The translations under genes were made by a program, and so were the position numbers. Positions 26,776 through 34,654 of a stretch of DNA of 64,000 nucleotides are shown piece by piece. Each line of letters starts with the position of its first letter. Positions within the stretch are counted from its first letter, which is position 1. The stretch comes from Methanooceanicella nereidis. GTDB lineage: Archaea > Halobacteriota > Methanocellia > Methanocellales > Methanocellaceae. The notes below the pieces were generated by a model. That model had not been told where the DNA came from. It saw only the letters and a list, made by a program, of their open reading frames with translations, and did not search any database. The stretch lies in NCBI RefSeq assembly GCF_021023085.1, contig NZ_PGCK01000012.1, positions 1-64,000 on the forward strand, given 5' to 3'.

Positions 26776-27258
26776 ATGATGTTGAAGAGAGTGCGAGTCA
26801 TAGCTGACTACCAGTTCGGAAAAGGCGCAGGAGAAGCCTTATTCCCTGATAACGTTAAGTTCATTTTATCCAGGACCGGCCGCGTAAGGCAGATAATTGA
26901 CGGCGATAAGCGTGTCGCCACCGTAAGGGCAAACGACGGATTTCTGATCCTGAGCACATATGGCGGGCAAAAACTAAAAGAGGTCCTGCCATTCCCGCAA
27001 AAGCGCGTCATCATGAACGACGACGCAGCGCCTTTCGTAGCAAAGGGTAAGACGGCATTCGCAAAGTTCGTTCTTGACTGCGACCCGGAGATCAGGGCGC
27101 TGGAAGAGGTTCTTTTAGTGGATAAAGATGATAATCTGCTTGGGACCGGGCAGGCCCGGCTTTCCGCGCAGGAAATGAAGGACTTTAACAAGGGCACTGC
27201 TGTTATCGTAAGATACGGCGTCAAAGGAAAAGAGATGGGCGAAGAGCCATCTGAATAA
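26776..27258 (+). CDS. PUA-domain RNA-binding protein
   Basis: A 160-aa archaeal protein whose C-terminal half is a PUA domain (PFVAKGKTAFAKFVLDCDPE, then VDKDDNLLGTGQARLSAQEM, with AVIVRYGVKG ending the fold), similar to that of archaeosine tRNA-guanine transglycosylase. The N-terminal half (GKGAGEALFPDNVKFILSRTG, then RVRQIIDGDKRVATVRANDG) matches the pre-PUA domain of the same enzymes, so this is a stand-alone RNA-binding version. It is probably involved in tRNA or rRNA modification. Start could be either of two adjacent ATGs (26776 or 26779). Confidence 0.8.
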   Translation: MMLKRVRVIADYQFGKGAGEALFPDNVKFILSRTGRVRQIIDGDKRVATVRANDGFLILSTYGGQKLKEVLPFPQKRVIMNDDAAPFVAKGKTAFAKFVLDCDPEIRALEEVLLVDKDDNLLGTGQARLSAQEMKDFNKGTAVIVRYGVKGKEMGEEPSE

Positions 27259-27337
27259 TTTTCTTTTTTCTATTTTTGCAGCTTTAATTTGTATCACCTA
27301 TATTTGAGGCTTAGGCCTTAACCGATCTTGAGAGAAG

Positions 27338-27349
27338 CTATATTTAAAT
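27338..27349 (+). promoter_or_regulatory. TATA box for the membrane-bound regulator gene
   Basis: CTATATTTAAAT is a good archaeal TATA box. Transcription start would be near 27370, only about 10 bp before ATG 27379, so the mRNA leader would just hold the GGTGAT ribosome site. Confidence 0.5.
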
Positions 27350-27378
27350 CTCTTCCGTTGCATATGACTGGTGATATA

Positions 27379-29688
27379 ATGAAGAAGCCTATGGTATTCG
27401 AGGGCATCGTTGTCGCGTTAATTATAGTGCTCATGTTCGTCATGTTAGTGGTAGTGATGACGAGTGACCGGGTATCAGTCGAGAAGTGGGGTACGGCCGG
27501 TGATATGCCCATATCGTTCATGTCGCTTGCAGAAGACGGGCTTTATGCTTTTAGTGACAAAAGCGTCAGCTTCCTGGACAGAAACGGCGAAGTCAAATGG
27601 ATCTACACAGTTCCCGAAGGATGGTCATTGATAACCGAAAGGAATGTCATATACAGAAATAGGTATGATTGCGAACTTGAAAAGCCCGTTCCTGTATTTG
27701 ACACGGATAACGGGACGCTTTACCTGTATGCCATAAAAGGTGAAAAGACCCTGGTGGGAGAAAACATCACGCATCCATTATTACCCTATTTTACTTCGGT
27801 AGGAGAGGAGCCTGAACGGTTAAACAAGAAACTCATAGCTCTTGATGTTGATGGTAACTTGATCTGGGAACACGGCATAGAAGAATTTAGAGACCCATTC
27901 GACATCGAGAGAATATTTGTTAAGAACGGCAGGGTATACTTCCATCACTTATATAACGAAACGGTTTTTGACCGTAACGGTTCGGTCATATTCCACATAG
28001 AAGGGGTTTCCGACCCTGTTGCCGTTGATGAGAATGACAATATCTTCCTGATAAAAGGCGAGACACGATACATTTATAGCGACGGCACATGGCAAAATAT
28101 GTCTATAGGGGAAATCTCTCAACCAACGGCTAAGGATTACGCCCTGTATCTTGAATACAAAGTACCTTCCGACGTCATAGAGTCATACGGGCCGGATGGC
28201 AGACTATTATGGGCTAAGGACATCAAGGAATACGTTGAAAAACAGTATCAACCTATAGGGCATATACAAAGGCAGTACGTCAGCGGTAATATAAGAAACA
28301 GGTATGGCAGCATGCCGGTATATGACCATGGCAATGTCTATGTCTTTACCGATCACGGGATCTATGCCCTGAATACTAATGGCACCCTGGAATGGAAGAA
28401 GTCATTTTACCCGCAATACATCTTTTTACTCGATGCTATGCCATTTGATATGGACGGTAATATATACTTTAAAAAATCCTATGACAAAATCAATACTTAC
28501 TATCCTGCTATAGAAATGATATCGTCCGACGGAAAGGAAATCTCTTCTTCCAGACTGTATGTCTCAGATTTAATTACCATGCCAGGAGAAGACGTTGCTT
28601 TTAATAATGATTCCCTGGGGGGCAAAGACGGTATTATCTATCTGGCTAATTATGATTTCACGGATAGCGATGGCAGTGAAGATTTAGTTACTGTAAAGAT
28701 AACTGCATATGACCTTAAGAATGACAGCGTATCGTGGGCTTTCAAAATGCCTGTCTATGGAAAAAAGATCGCCACATTCGATTTTACGACCGGACACGAC
28801 TTATTCTCAAATGATATCTCAAGCGGCCATTTCTGGGAGAAATGCTTCCCTGAAAACGTAACAAAGTTTTGGGCTGTTACAGCGAACGCTATACCCGGCG
28901 ACGATGTAGTCTATATCCATATGAATTCATTATCGGGAGAGTGGCCGCTGGTTCCCGGTAAGTCTGAGATCGCATACTCGACCGGGATGGCTGCGGTCGG
29001 TATGGATGGCAGGATGATATGGTACAGGTCGATAGGATCGCCCCTAGGATATGCTGTTGTGAATAATAGTACGATATACTACAACATGCAAAACGAGGGA
29101 AAAATATTCGCTTCGAGTATTAACCTGGCGGCAGGGGTCACCATTGCCGCTCTTTTTTACGTTTTTATTCGTTTCTTTTTCATAGGCGCTGTTTCACGTG
29201 CCAGGGACAGGCTTGGAAAGAATGAGAACCGTAATCTTATCCTGGATTATATCATAAAGAATCCTGGTTCAACGTTAAGCGATATGTCAAGCGGGCTTAA
29301 CATGAACCTTGGTACGGTTCGTTATCATCTGATGATACTTTCTATCAATCACCGGATAGTTACTCACCGGGCAGATTCAAAATACGTGAGATACTTCAAG
29401 AACTCTGATTCGTATACTGACGAAGAGCAAATGATAGCCTCACTCTTAAAAAGATATAAAATGAAAAAGATACTCGAATTAATAATTAAGCACCCCGGAA
29501 TATCCAATGCAGAGATCTCTCGTGCTATGGATATTTCCGAAAGCGCCGTGAGTAAGTCAATGAAAGTCCTGTATACAAAAGAACTGGTAGCTAAAATGCC
29601 TCTTGAAGGAAATGCTACCTCTTATATTCTAAATGAAAAGTATAAGGAAAAAATATCAAGTATGATAGAAAGCTCAAATAGCGAATAA
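27379..29688 (+). CDS. Membrane-anchored one-component regulator: outside beta-propeller, inside winged helices
   Basis: A 769-aa protein. An N-terminal hydrophobic helix (about 5-30) is followed by about 550 residues of repeated beta segments typical of PQQ-like propellers (for example SVSFLDRNGEVKWIY, KLIALDVDGNLIWEHG, then GIYALNTNGTLEWKK). A second helix (about 592-615, NLAAGVTIAALFYVFIRFFF) leads to a cytoplasmic part with two winged helix-turn-helix domains: ILDYIIKNPGSTLSDMSSGL (about 632-690) and ILELIIKHPGISNAEISRAM (about 705-760). This suggests a sensor of something outside the cell that acts directly on DNA at the membrane. ATG 27379 follows GGTGATATA. It stands alone; target unknown. 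Confidence 0.8.
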   Translation: MKKPMVFEGIVVALIIVLMFVMLVVVMTSDRVSVEKWGTAGDMPISFMSLAEDGLYAFSDKSVSFLDRNGEVKWIYTVPEGWSLITERNVIYRNRYDCELEKPVPVFDTDNGTLYLYAIKGEKTLVGENITHPLLPYFTSVGEEPERLNKKLIALDVDGNLIWEHGIEEFRDPFDIERIFVKNGRVYFHHLYNETVFDRNGSVIFHIEGVSDPVAVDENDNIFLIKGETRYIYSDGTWQNMSIGEISQPTAKDYALYLEYKVPSDVIESYGPDGRLLWAKDIKEYVEKQYQPIGHIQRQYVSGNIRNRYGSMPVYDHGNVYVFTDHGIYALNTNGTLEWKKSFYPQYIFLLDAMPFDMDGNIYFKKSYDKINTYYPAIEMISSDGKEISSSRLYVSDLITMPGEDVAFNNDSLGGKDGIIYLANYDFTDSDGSEDLVTVKITAYDLKNDSVSWAFKMPVYGKKIATFDFTTGHDLFSNDISSGHFWEKCFPENVTKFWAVTANAIPGDDVVYIHMNSLSGEWPLVPGKSEIAYSTGMAAVGMDGRMIWYRSIGSPLGYAVVNNSTIYYNMQNEGKIFASSINLAAGVTIAALFYVFIRFFFIGAVSRARDRLGKNENRNLILDYIIKNPGSTLSDMSSGLNMNLGTVRYHLMILSINHRIVTHRADSKYVRYFKNSDSYTDEEQMIASLLKRYKMKKILELIIKHPGISNAEISRAMDISESAVSKSMKVLYTKELVAKMPLEGNATSYILNEKYKEKISSMIESSNSE

Positions 29689-29725
29689 GGGCATACTATC
29701 GCCAGATTTTTTACTAATTGCAGGA

Positions 29726-30337
29726 TTATCTTCCGTATTTCCCTATCAGTTCCCCGGCCGCCAGCACATGCCTTTCCATCGCGTCCATCACCGATCTCTT
29801 CGAAGCTCCTGATGAAAGGTCCAGCTTCGTGTCAAGCGCATACACCTTGAAGTAATACCTGTGCGGCTTTCCTGCAGGCGGGCACGGTCCACCATAGCCG
29901 ACCTTTCCGAAATCTGTCATTCCGTGTATGGCACCGTTATCGAGCTTTTCTATCTTCGGGACGTTCTCCTGCAGGGATGTCACGTCAGACGGAATGTTAA
30001 ACAGCACCCAGTGAGTGAAGGTACGTCCCGGCGCATCCGGGTCATCGGCTATCAGCACAAAAGACTCAGTCCCTTCGGGGACGCCGCTCCACGAAAGCTG
30101 CGGGGATATGTCTGTGCCGTCACACGTATATTTTTCAGGTATCGTCTCGCCATTCTTAAAGACAGGGCTTGTGATAGTTAAGTTCATTACAGCTTGCTTC
30201 ATGCTCATGTTATCCTGTTCCTCCACCAGATCATTTTGGCCGCCAGGCAAAAATTTCGGCAGCATATAGATGGCCGCCGCTATCAGGATCACAAATATAA
30301 TGGACTTCAATATCTCGTCTCTGTCCAACCTGGTCAC
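29726..30337 (-). CDS. PEBP family (YbhB/YbcL-like) protein, membrane-anchored, copy 1
   Basis: A 203-aa protein of the phosphatidylethanolamine-binding/Raf-kinase-inhibitor-like family. A charged N-terminus and a helix (about 13-30, IIFVILIAAAIYML) anchor it. The PEBP fold follows, with the ligand-site motifs DPDAPGRTFTHWVLFNI and GGPCPPAGKPHRYYFKVYALD. Bacterial YbhB-type members have no settled function; lipid or small-ligand binding is assumed. A close paralogue lies at 31066-31650 in the same orientation, so a tandem duplication is likely, with the long inverted repeat between the copies. Confidence 0.88.
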   Translation of the reverse strand: MTRLDRDEILKSIIFVILIAAAIYMLPKFLPGGQNDLVEEQDNMSMKQAVMNLTITSPVFKNGETIPEKYTCDGTDISPQLSWSGVPEGTESFVLIADDPDAPGRTFTHWVLFNIPSDVTSLQENVPKIEKLDNGAIHGMTDFGKVGYGGPCPPAGKPHRYYFKVYALDTKLDLSSGASKRSVMDAMERHVLAAGELIGKYGR

Positions 30338-30450
30338 CTTGCCGGACTGGCACTTAACGATTTAGATTTAGAGAAAATAATATAACTAAATTATCCGCGC
30401 TTTTCCCATGAATATTTTATTTAGGCCACATAATATGGGCTCTTCGTTGT

Positions 30451-31034
30451 TTTTGAGATATTATTTTAAGGTTAGTACTTTCGGATGGCAGGTAGACACC
30501 TAACCTCACAGAACCACGGAACCACAAAATTTTTTATATGATTTTTTAAGGTCACGAAATCTCAAAGGTTCACTCACAAAAACCACAAATGCTCTAGTAT
30601 CACCGTCAACGCACTAAAGTCTCAAATGCCCGGCTTAATGCTCGAAGTGCTCTAAGTCACCAACGCTAAAACAATGCCCGAACATTCTCCAAAACACAAA
30701 AGTTTAATATCCCGGTTTGTGTACCCCTGATCTATCAACAAGAATAATATCGATCGCTAAACGTCAACGGTGCAGTTAAACTTTAGTGGTTTGGAGAATG
30801 TTCGGGCATTGTTTTAGCGTTGGTGACTTAGAGAGGTTAGTGCGTTGAGCCGAGCGTTAGGGATATTAGAGCATTGACGGTGATACTAGAGCCCTTCGTG
30901 ATTTAGTGAGTAAGATTTTGGGGTCTTTGAGCCCTTAAAAAATCATAAAAAAATTTTTTGTGGTTCTGTGTTTCTGTGAGGTTACGTGTCTGCCTGCCAT
31001 CCGACAGGAACAACCTAAACACATCATCTCAAAG
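30451..31034. repeat. Very long imperfect inverted repeat (~290 bp arms)
   Basis: The outer ends TTTGAGAT (near 30452) and ATCTCAAA (near 31026-31033) pair, and complementarity continues inward: TCGGATGGCAG (30481) with CTGCCATCCGA, AACCTCACAG with CTGTGAGGTT, CTCTAGTATCACCGTCAA with TTGACGGTGATACTAGAG. The innermost arms (about 30650-30705 and 30779-30834) are nearly identical over about 50 bp, including CGCTAAAACAATGCCCGAAC. The loop is about 75 bp. There is no coding capacity. Units such as GAACCACGGAACCACAAAA resemble the ACCACGAAG family at 5202-5688. It lies between the two PEBP paralogues. Confidence 0.88.
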
Positions 31035-31065
31035 CAGATGAATAAAATATGTAAATCAGGTCGTT

Positions 31066-31650
31066 TTACCTGCTATAGGTACCCGTCAGCTCGACATCAT
31101 CGATGACGTGGCCTTTCAGCGCATGCATGACATCGTCTTTAGTCGCTCCCGGCGACAGGTCTAACTTTGTGTCAATAGCATAAAGCCTGAAATAATATTC
31201 GTGCTGCTTTCCCGGAGGCGGGCGGGGCCCGGTATAGCCGATGTCCCCGAAGTCATTTTTTCCCTGGATGGCGCCATTGTCTAATTTGTCCTGCGCAGTG
31301 AAGCTCTCGGGAATACCTCTTGTATCAGGCGGCAGGTTGAATAATACCCAGTGTGTGATAGTGCCGTTGGGAGCATCGGCGTCATCCATGATCATGACAA
31401 GTGACTCGGTCTCTTCAGGAACGCCTTTCCACTTCAACGGCGGCGATATGTCAGAACCCTGGCATGTGTACTGCGGCGGTATCATTTCACCGTTCTGGAA
31501 TGCCGGACTGGTGAAATTTAAGCTTTTCGACCCGGGGTCGTTCGGGATTATCGCCATCCCGTCTGACGATATTTGCTGGCATACGATCACGGTCCCATAA
31601 ACTGCGGCCACCGCGATAATCGCCATGATCAGGGCGGTATCTAATTTCAA
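31066..31650 (-). CDS. PEBP family (YbhB/YbcL-like) protein, membrane-anchored, copy 2
   Basis: A 194-aa paralogue of the protein at 29726. An N-terminal helix (about 5-25, ALIMAIIAVAAVYGTVIVC) is followed by the PEBP fold, with DDADAPNGTITHWVLFNLPP and GYTGPRPPPGKQHEYYFRLYA. Both copies keep the same domain length and the ILKYTCxGxDISP-type entry (here PPQYTCQGSDISPPLKWKGV). The two differ throughout, so the duplication is not recent. Ligand and role unknown. Confidence 0.88.
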   Translation of the reverse strand: MKLDTALIMAIIAVAAVYGTVIVCQQISSDGMAIIPNDPGSKSLNFTSPAFQNGEMIPPQYTCQGSDISPPLKWKGVPEETESLVMIMDDADAPNGTITHWVLFNLPPDTRGIPESFTAQDKLDNGAIQGKNDFGDIGYTGPRPPPGKQHEYYFRLYAIDTKLDLSPGATKDDVMHALKGHVIDDVELTGTYSR

Positions 31651-31898
31651 TAATGTACCTTCTAATATTGTTTTTGGAATTTTATCTATATGTTGTATCG
31701 TGAATTTTTCTTTCGTTTTATTTATGCTTGCTCTGTCTTATCAATAAATAAGGCAGGAATAAATACTTTCAGCATTGATTTGGCAGATAATTTAAAGAAA
31801 ATTCATAATCGATAAAAAATCGGATAACATTGGCAATATTTCATTATTGTGATATAAAGCTTAAATAGGCTTACTTTTACATCTCTTATGGAATGACA

Positions 31899-32063
31899 AT
31901 GAATGGTAAAAGGCTATACGCCTCAAAGATAATGGGTGCGATCAATATCGGGCTTGGGACTGGTAAAAAGATCTCCGCGAGATCAAGGAACATACCCGGT
32001 AAGGCCGGACAGACTGCCTTTAAAAATTATCTATCTGCAAGGCAAAATGGGCTTAAGGCATGA
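31899..32063 (+). CDS. Small basic protein, hypothetical (54 aa)
   Basis: An open frame of 54 codons from ATG 31899 to TGA 32061-32063. The protein starts MNGKRLYASKIMGAINIGLG and is rich in Lys, Arg and Gly with no acidic residues. TTAAATAGGC about 35 bp upstream could be a TATA box. No strong Shine-Dalgarno is seen. It lies alone in a 975-bp gap between the PEBP gene and the RPA operon. It could be a real small basic protein or chance; base composition is more like coding sequence than its AT-rich flanks. Confidence 0.45.
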   Translation: MNGKRLYASKIMGAINIGLGTGKKISARSRNIPGKAGQTAFKNYLSARQNGLKA

Positions 32064-32257
32064 TATGAACCACACCTCCATTAGATTAAAGAACACCTCA
32101 TAGCTTTATCCTCCTCTTATGTTCTCATCATGCCTTGCCAATCTCACTTATATATTGCTTTTAAAGATGTAAAATGTGTTCATCGCTTACTTACTCAAGT
32201 TTAGCGTTTGTGAGAGAAACTATATTTTAACCCTTTCATATGTTGAATGGGGTATTG

Positions 32258-32431
32258 ATGAAAAAGGGCATCCTGTTCGAGACCACCTGGTCGGCTGTCT
32301 CCGTCGATCCAACGCTGCTTGTAGTCAAGCCTCAAGAATTCGACCCATGGAACCCATTATTTATCGCCGTGATACTCTTTGGATTAGTGTGCCTGGCTGT
32401 AGAATATTACGCTCTTAAAAAATGGCTATGA
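32258..32431 (+). CDS. Small single-pass membrane protein, hypothetical (57 aa)
   Basis: From ATG 32258 the protein is 57 aa, with a hydrophilic N-terminal half (KKGILFETTWSAVSVDP) and one membrane helix (PLFIAVILFGLVCLAVEYYA) followed by basic KKWL. A TATA-like CTATATTTTAA lies near 32219-32229 and GGGG just before the start. An in-frame ATG at 32240 would add six residues. A competing overlapping frame (32176-32418) lacks such features. Function unknown. Confidence 0.5.
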   Translation: MKKGILFETTWSAVSVDPTLLVVKPQEFDPWNPLFIAVILFGLVCLAVEYYALKKWL

Positions 32432-32626
32432 TAGTGATATTGTAAGAATGTTGCATTTTTATATCTATGATCTCAAAGCTTTTCTTAAAAAGGCGTTGAG
32501 TTCTTTGAGATGAAAATGCATAATGCTCACATACAACGTAAAGTCCGGCATCGGTACGATCTATTCGACAATGATCTTGAGTCTCAATAAATAAAAGACA
32601 TTAAAAAAGATAAAAAGGAGTCAGCA

Positions 32627-33214
32627 TCACTTAAGGCTCGTGACGCTTATCTCCATAGGCTTTAACGATTTGGCCGCAGTTATGAGCATTTCCTTATACT
32701 CTTCCACGTCCGTATTGTAGTGCTCCGTCGCCATCGCGACATCGCCGTTCTCGCCAGACTTCAGGGCTTTAAGCCTCTCAGCCGTAGCATCTATCGTATC
32801 GGCTACCCAGAGATCTCTTGTAGCCTCGTCGACGGGCAGGATCATCTCGGCCCTGATAGATGTATAGAAGTCCCCTTCCGGGGTTATGTAGACCCTTGGC
32901 TTTCCGATGACCGCGACGAACGAAGGCACGTCGATGTCGGAGAATTGCTGGGCCGCCTCCGGCTGATACTGGCCTGCATACACGACGAATGAACCTGTCG
33001 GGTCCGCCACCCTGCCTCTCCAGTTCTCAGACTCTTCGCCTATGTCGTTCTTTTCTATCAGCGTGCCTACGACAAACACCCTGTTACACTTTGCGCCTGT
33101 AGGCGTAAGCATATATGTCGGGGCATACTGGTCGTCGTTCTCCTTGTATGCCTTGTTGGACGCGTTAAACTCTTTAGCGAACAGGCGCTTTGCGACCTCT
33201 CTTGCCATCGGCAT
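32627..33214 (-). CDS. RPA-associated protein (archaeal RPA small partner)
   Basis: A 195-aa OB-fold protein of the archaeal RPA-associated family (COG3390-type), found directly after the single-stranded DNA-binding protein gene in many euryarchaea. The N-terminus REVAKRLFAKEFNAS and the OB core (NRVFVVGTLIEKNDIGEESE, NWRGRVADPTGSFVVYAGQY) are typical. It is thought to act with RPA in replication and repair. Its ATG follows the RPA stop with no gap, so the two are co-translated. Confidence 0.88.
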   Translation of the reverse strand: MPMAREVAKRLFAKEFNASNKAYKENDDQYAPTYMLTPTGAKCNRVFVVGTLIEKNDIGEESENWRGRVADPTGSFVVYAGQYQPEAAQQFSDIDVPSFVAVIGKPRVYITPEGDFYTSIRAEMILPVDEATRDLWVADTIDATAERLKALKSGENGDVAMATEHYNTDVEEYKEMLITAAKSLKPMEISVTSLK

Positions 33215-34174
33215 TTATATCGCCTCCACTTTCTTGACGATGGAGTCTACGTCTATGTCCCTCTTTGCCGGAGACATCTCTTTGACTATAAGATTGCGGC
33301 TTCCGAGTACCGGCCCTTTTACCGTGTAATACTTTCCAAGCATGATGCGCTTGATCTCGTCAAAGACCACTCCAGGGTCGACTGCGTCCATGGCCATCTT
33401 CTTGGCGGTCTTAACGTCTATGTCAGTCATCTTGTAAGTGATCTCCTGGTTCATGATGATCTCCTGCGCTATGTGGCCGTTATCCAGAATGGCCTTAACG
33501 CGGAGGTCGTATTCGCCTTCCTGTTTACCATGGTCGACGCAAGCGCCTTTAACGAGCGTGCGGTTGCATTCGGGGCATCTCTTAATAAGGCCGCTGCCGT
33601 CCTGTATGTCAACTATGGCTCCTGTGAATGTCGTGTCATTATCCGCCACCTCGACATCCTCCGTCGGCACTACCGAGCTGGTCTTGTTTAACTTAACCGA
33701 GAATCTGCCCTGCCATGAGTCGGTGACTAAATTCTTGAATATGTAGCTCTTGTCTTCCTCCAGCATCGGAAGGTCTGACTTGGTGAAGCTGACGAACTTT
33801 ATAGTCCCTGTATCGTCGCCCAATAGCCCTATCTGTGATATTGACTTGTTATCATTTTCCCATAACTGGACCACTTTAGCCTTAAGGGATACCCACATCC
33901 CGTCTTTGATTATGTCCTTGATCTTGACCGTGGCCGAGTCGCTGCCGGTCTGCGGACGCTGCAGTTTCAAGTCCCTGGTATACTGGTTAAAAACAGTCCT
34001 CTTCGCTTCTTCCTCCGGGACCTTGTACTGGTTTATAAGTGTGTCCAGCTTCGATTCGATCTCCTTCAGGGGCACCTCTGCGCCCATCTCGGAGAACCTG
34101 CTCCTTAATTCCTTTGCTAATTCCTTTACCATTTCCAATTCCTCAAGTCTCCTGTTTATCTCTCTGGGAGACAA
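33215..34174 (-). CDS. rpa: Replication protein A (single-stranded DNA-binding), RPA1-like
   Basis: A 319-aa protein with an N-terminal helical/coiled part (about 1-65) and OB-fold segments (about 70-175 and 180-310). A zinc-binding motif CPECNRTLVKGACVDHGKQ lies near residues 200-218. Archaeal RPA coats single-stranded DNA in replication, repair and recombination. The start appears to be TTG 34174: a TATA box on this strand (34193-34203) puts transcription start almost at that codon, so the mRNA may be leaderless. Operon with the RPA-associated gene. Confidence 0.85.
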   Translation of the reverse strand: MSPREINRRLEELEMVKELAKELRSRFSEMGAEVPLKEIESKLDTLINQYKVPEEEAKRTVFNQYTRDLKLQRPQTGSDSATVKIKDIIKDGMWVSLKAKVVQLWENDNKSISQIGLLGDDTGTIKFVSFTKSDLPMLEEDKSYIFKNLVTDSWQGRFSVKLNKTSSVVPTEDVEVADNDTTFTGAIVDIQDGSGLIKRCPECNRTLVKGACVDHGKQEGEYDLRVKAILDNGHIAQEIIMNQEITYKMTDIDVKTAKKMAMDAVDPGVVFDEIKRIMLGKYYTVKGPVLGSRNLIVKEMSPAKRDIDVDSIVKKVEAI

Positions 34175-34192
34175 TGTACAATATATTTGAAT

Positions 34193-34203
34193 ACTATATA
34201 AAC
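34193..34203 (-). promoter_or_regulatory. TATA box of the RPA operon
   Basis: Read on the minus strand the sequence is GTTTATATAGT, a strong archaeal TATA box. It lies about 20-29 bp before TTG 34174, so the transcript probably starts within a few bases of the start codon. Confidence 0.55.
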
Positions 34204-34310
34204 AAATTTGAAGCGCGGTGAAAGTAATATTTTTAATGTGTATTTCGGATTACATGAATTTATTTTTCATTTTATTGATAATAATGCTTTTAGAATAACA
34301 ATCATTTTTT

Positions 34311-34553
34311 TAACTGCTAAGAGCACTAAGGCAAATAAGGCACACTGGCTTTAACCACAAAGCGCACAAGGGCGAATAAGGTCCACAGATTTTTTTAAGT
34401 ATATGATAAACCTTCTAAAAAAGTCCTTTGTGTAACCTTGAGCCCTTAGAGCGCTTTATGGTGAAAAATGGTGTTCCTTGTTCGCCTTTGTGTGCTTTGT
34501 GGTGAAAAAGCCTGTGCCCTTAGTTGCCTTTGTGAAGGATTTGCGGTGAAAAG
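34311..34553. repeat. Palindromic element of the CGTGGTG family with conserved centre
   Basis: Two left-hand units (CTAAGAGCACTAAGGCAAAT near 34316 and AACCACAAAGCGCACAAGGG near 34352) are followed by an AT-rich centre (about 34388-34425). Three units in the opposite orientation follow (AGAGCGCTTTATGGTGAAAA, TTGTTCGCCTTTGTGTGCTT and TTAGTTGCCTTTGTGAAGGA). The centre (TTTTTTTAAGTATATGATAA, then CTTCTAAAAAAGTCCTTTGT) closely matches the centre of the 5202-5688 array, so the two are versions of one element with different unit numbers. It lies between the divergent RPA operon and the gene at 34655. The flanks of the 480-bp gap hold both promoters. Confidence 0.75.
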
Positions 34554-34654
34554 TAGCGTATTCAAATACCTTTTAGCGTGCAGATGGCTTTTCCGCGTTC
34601 CCGGCAGAGGTATCCTAAAATTATTTATATCTACTATACACAATTACGCGCTTA

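Noticed and set aside
32176-32418. 80-aa open frame overlapping the small membrane protein gene
   Set aside because: It begins upstream of the likely promoter, lacks a ribosome site and has no membrane helix or other feature, unlike the overlapping frame chosen.
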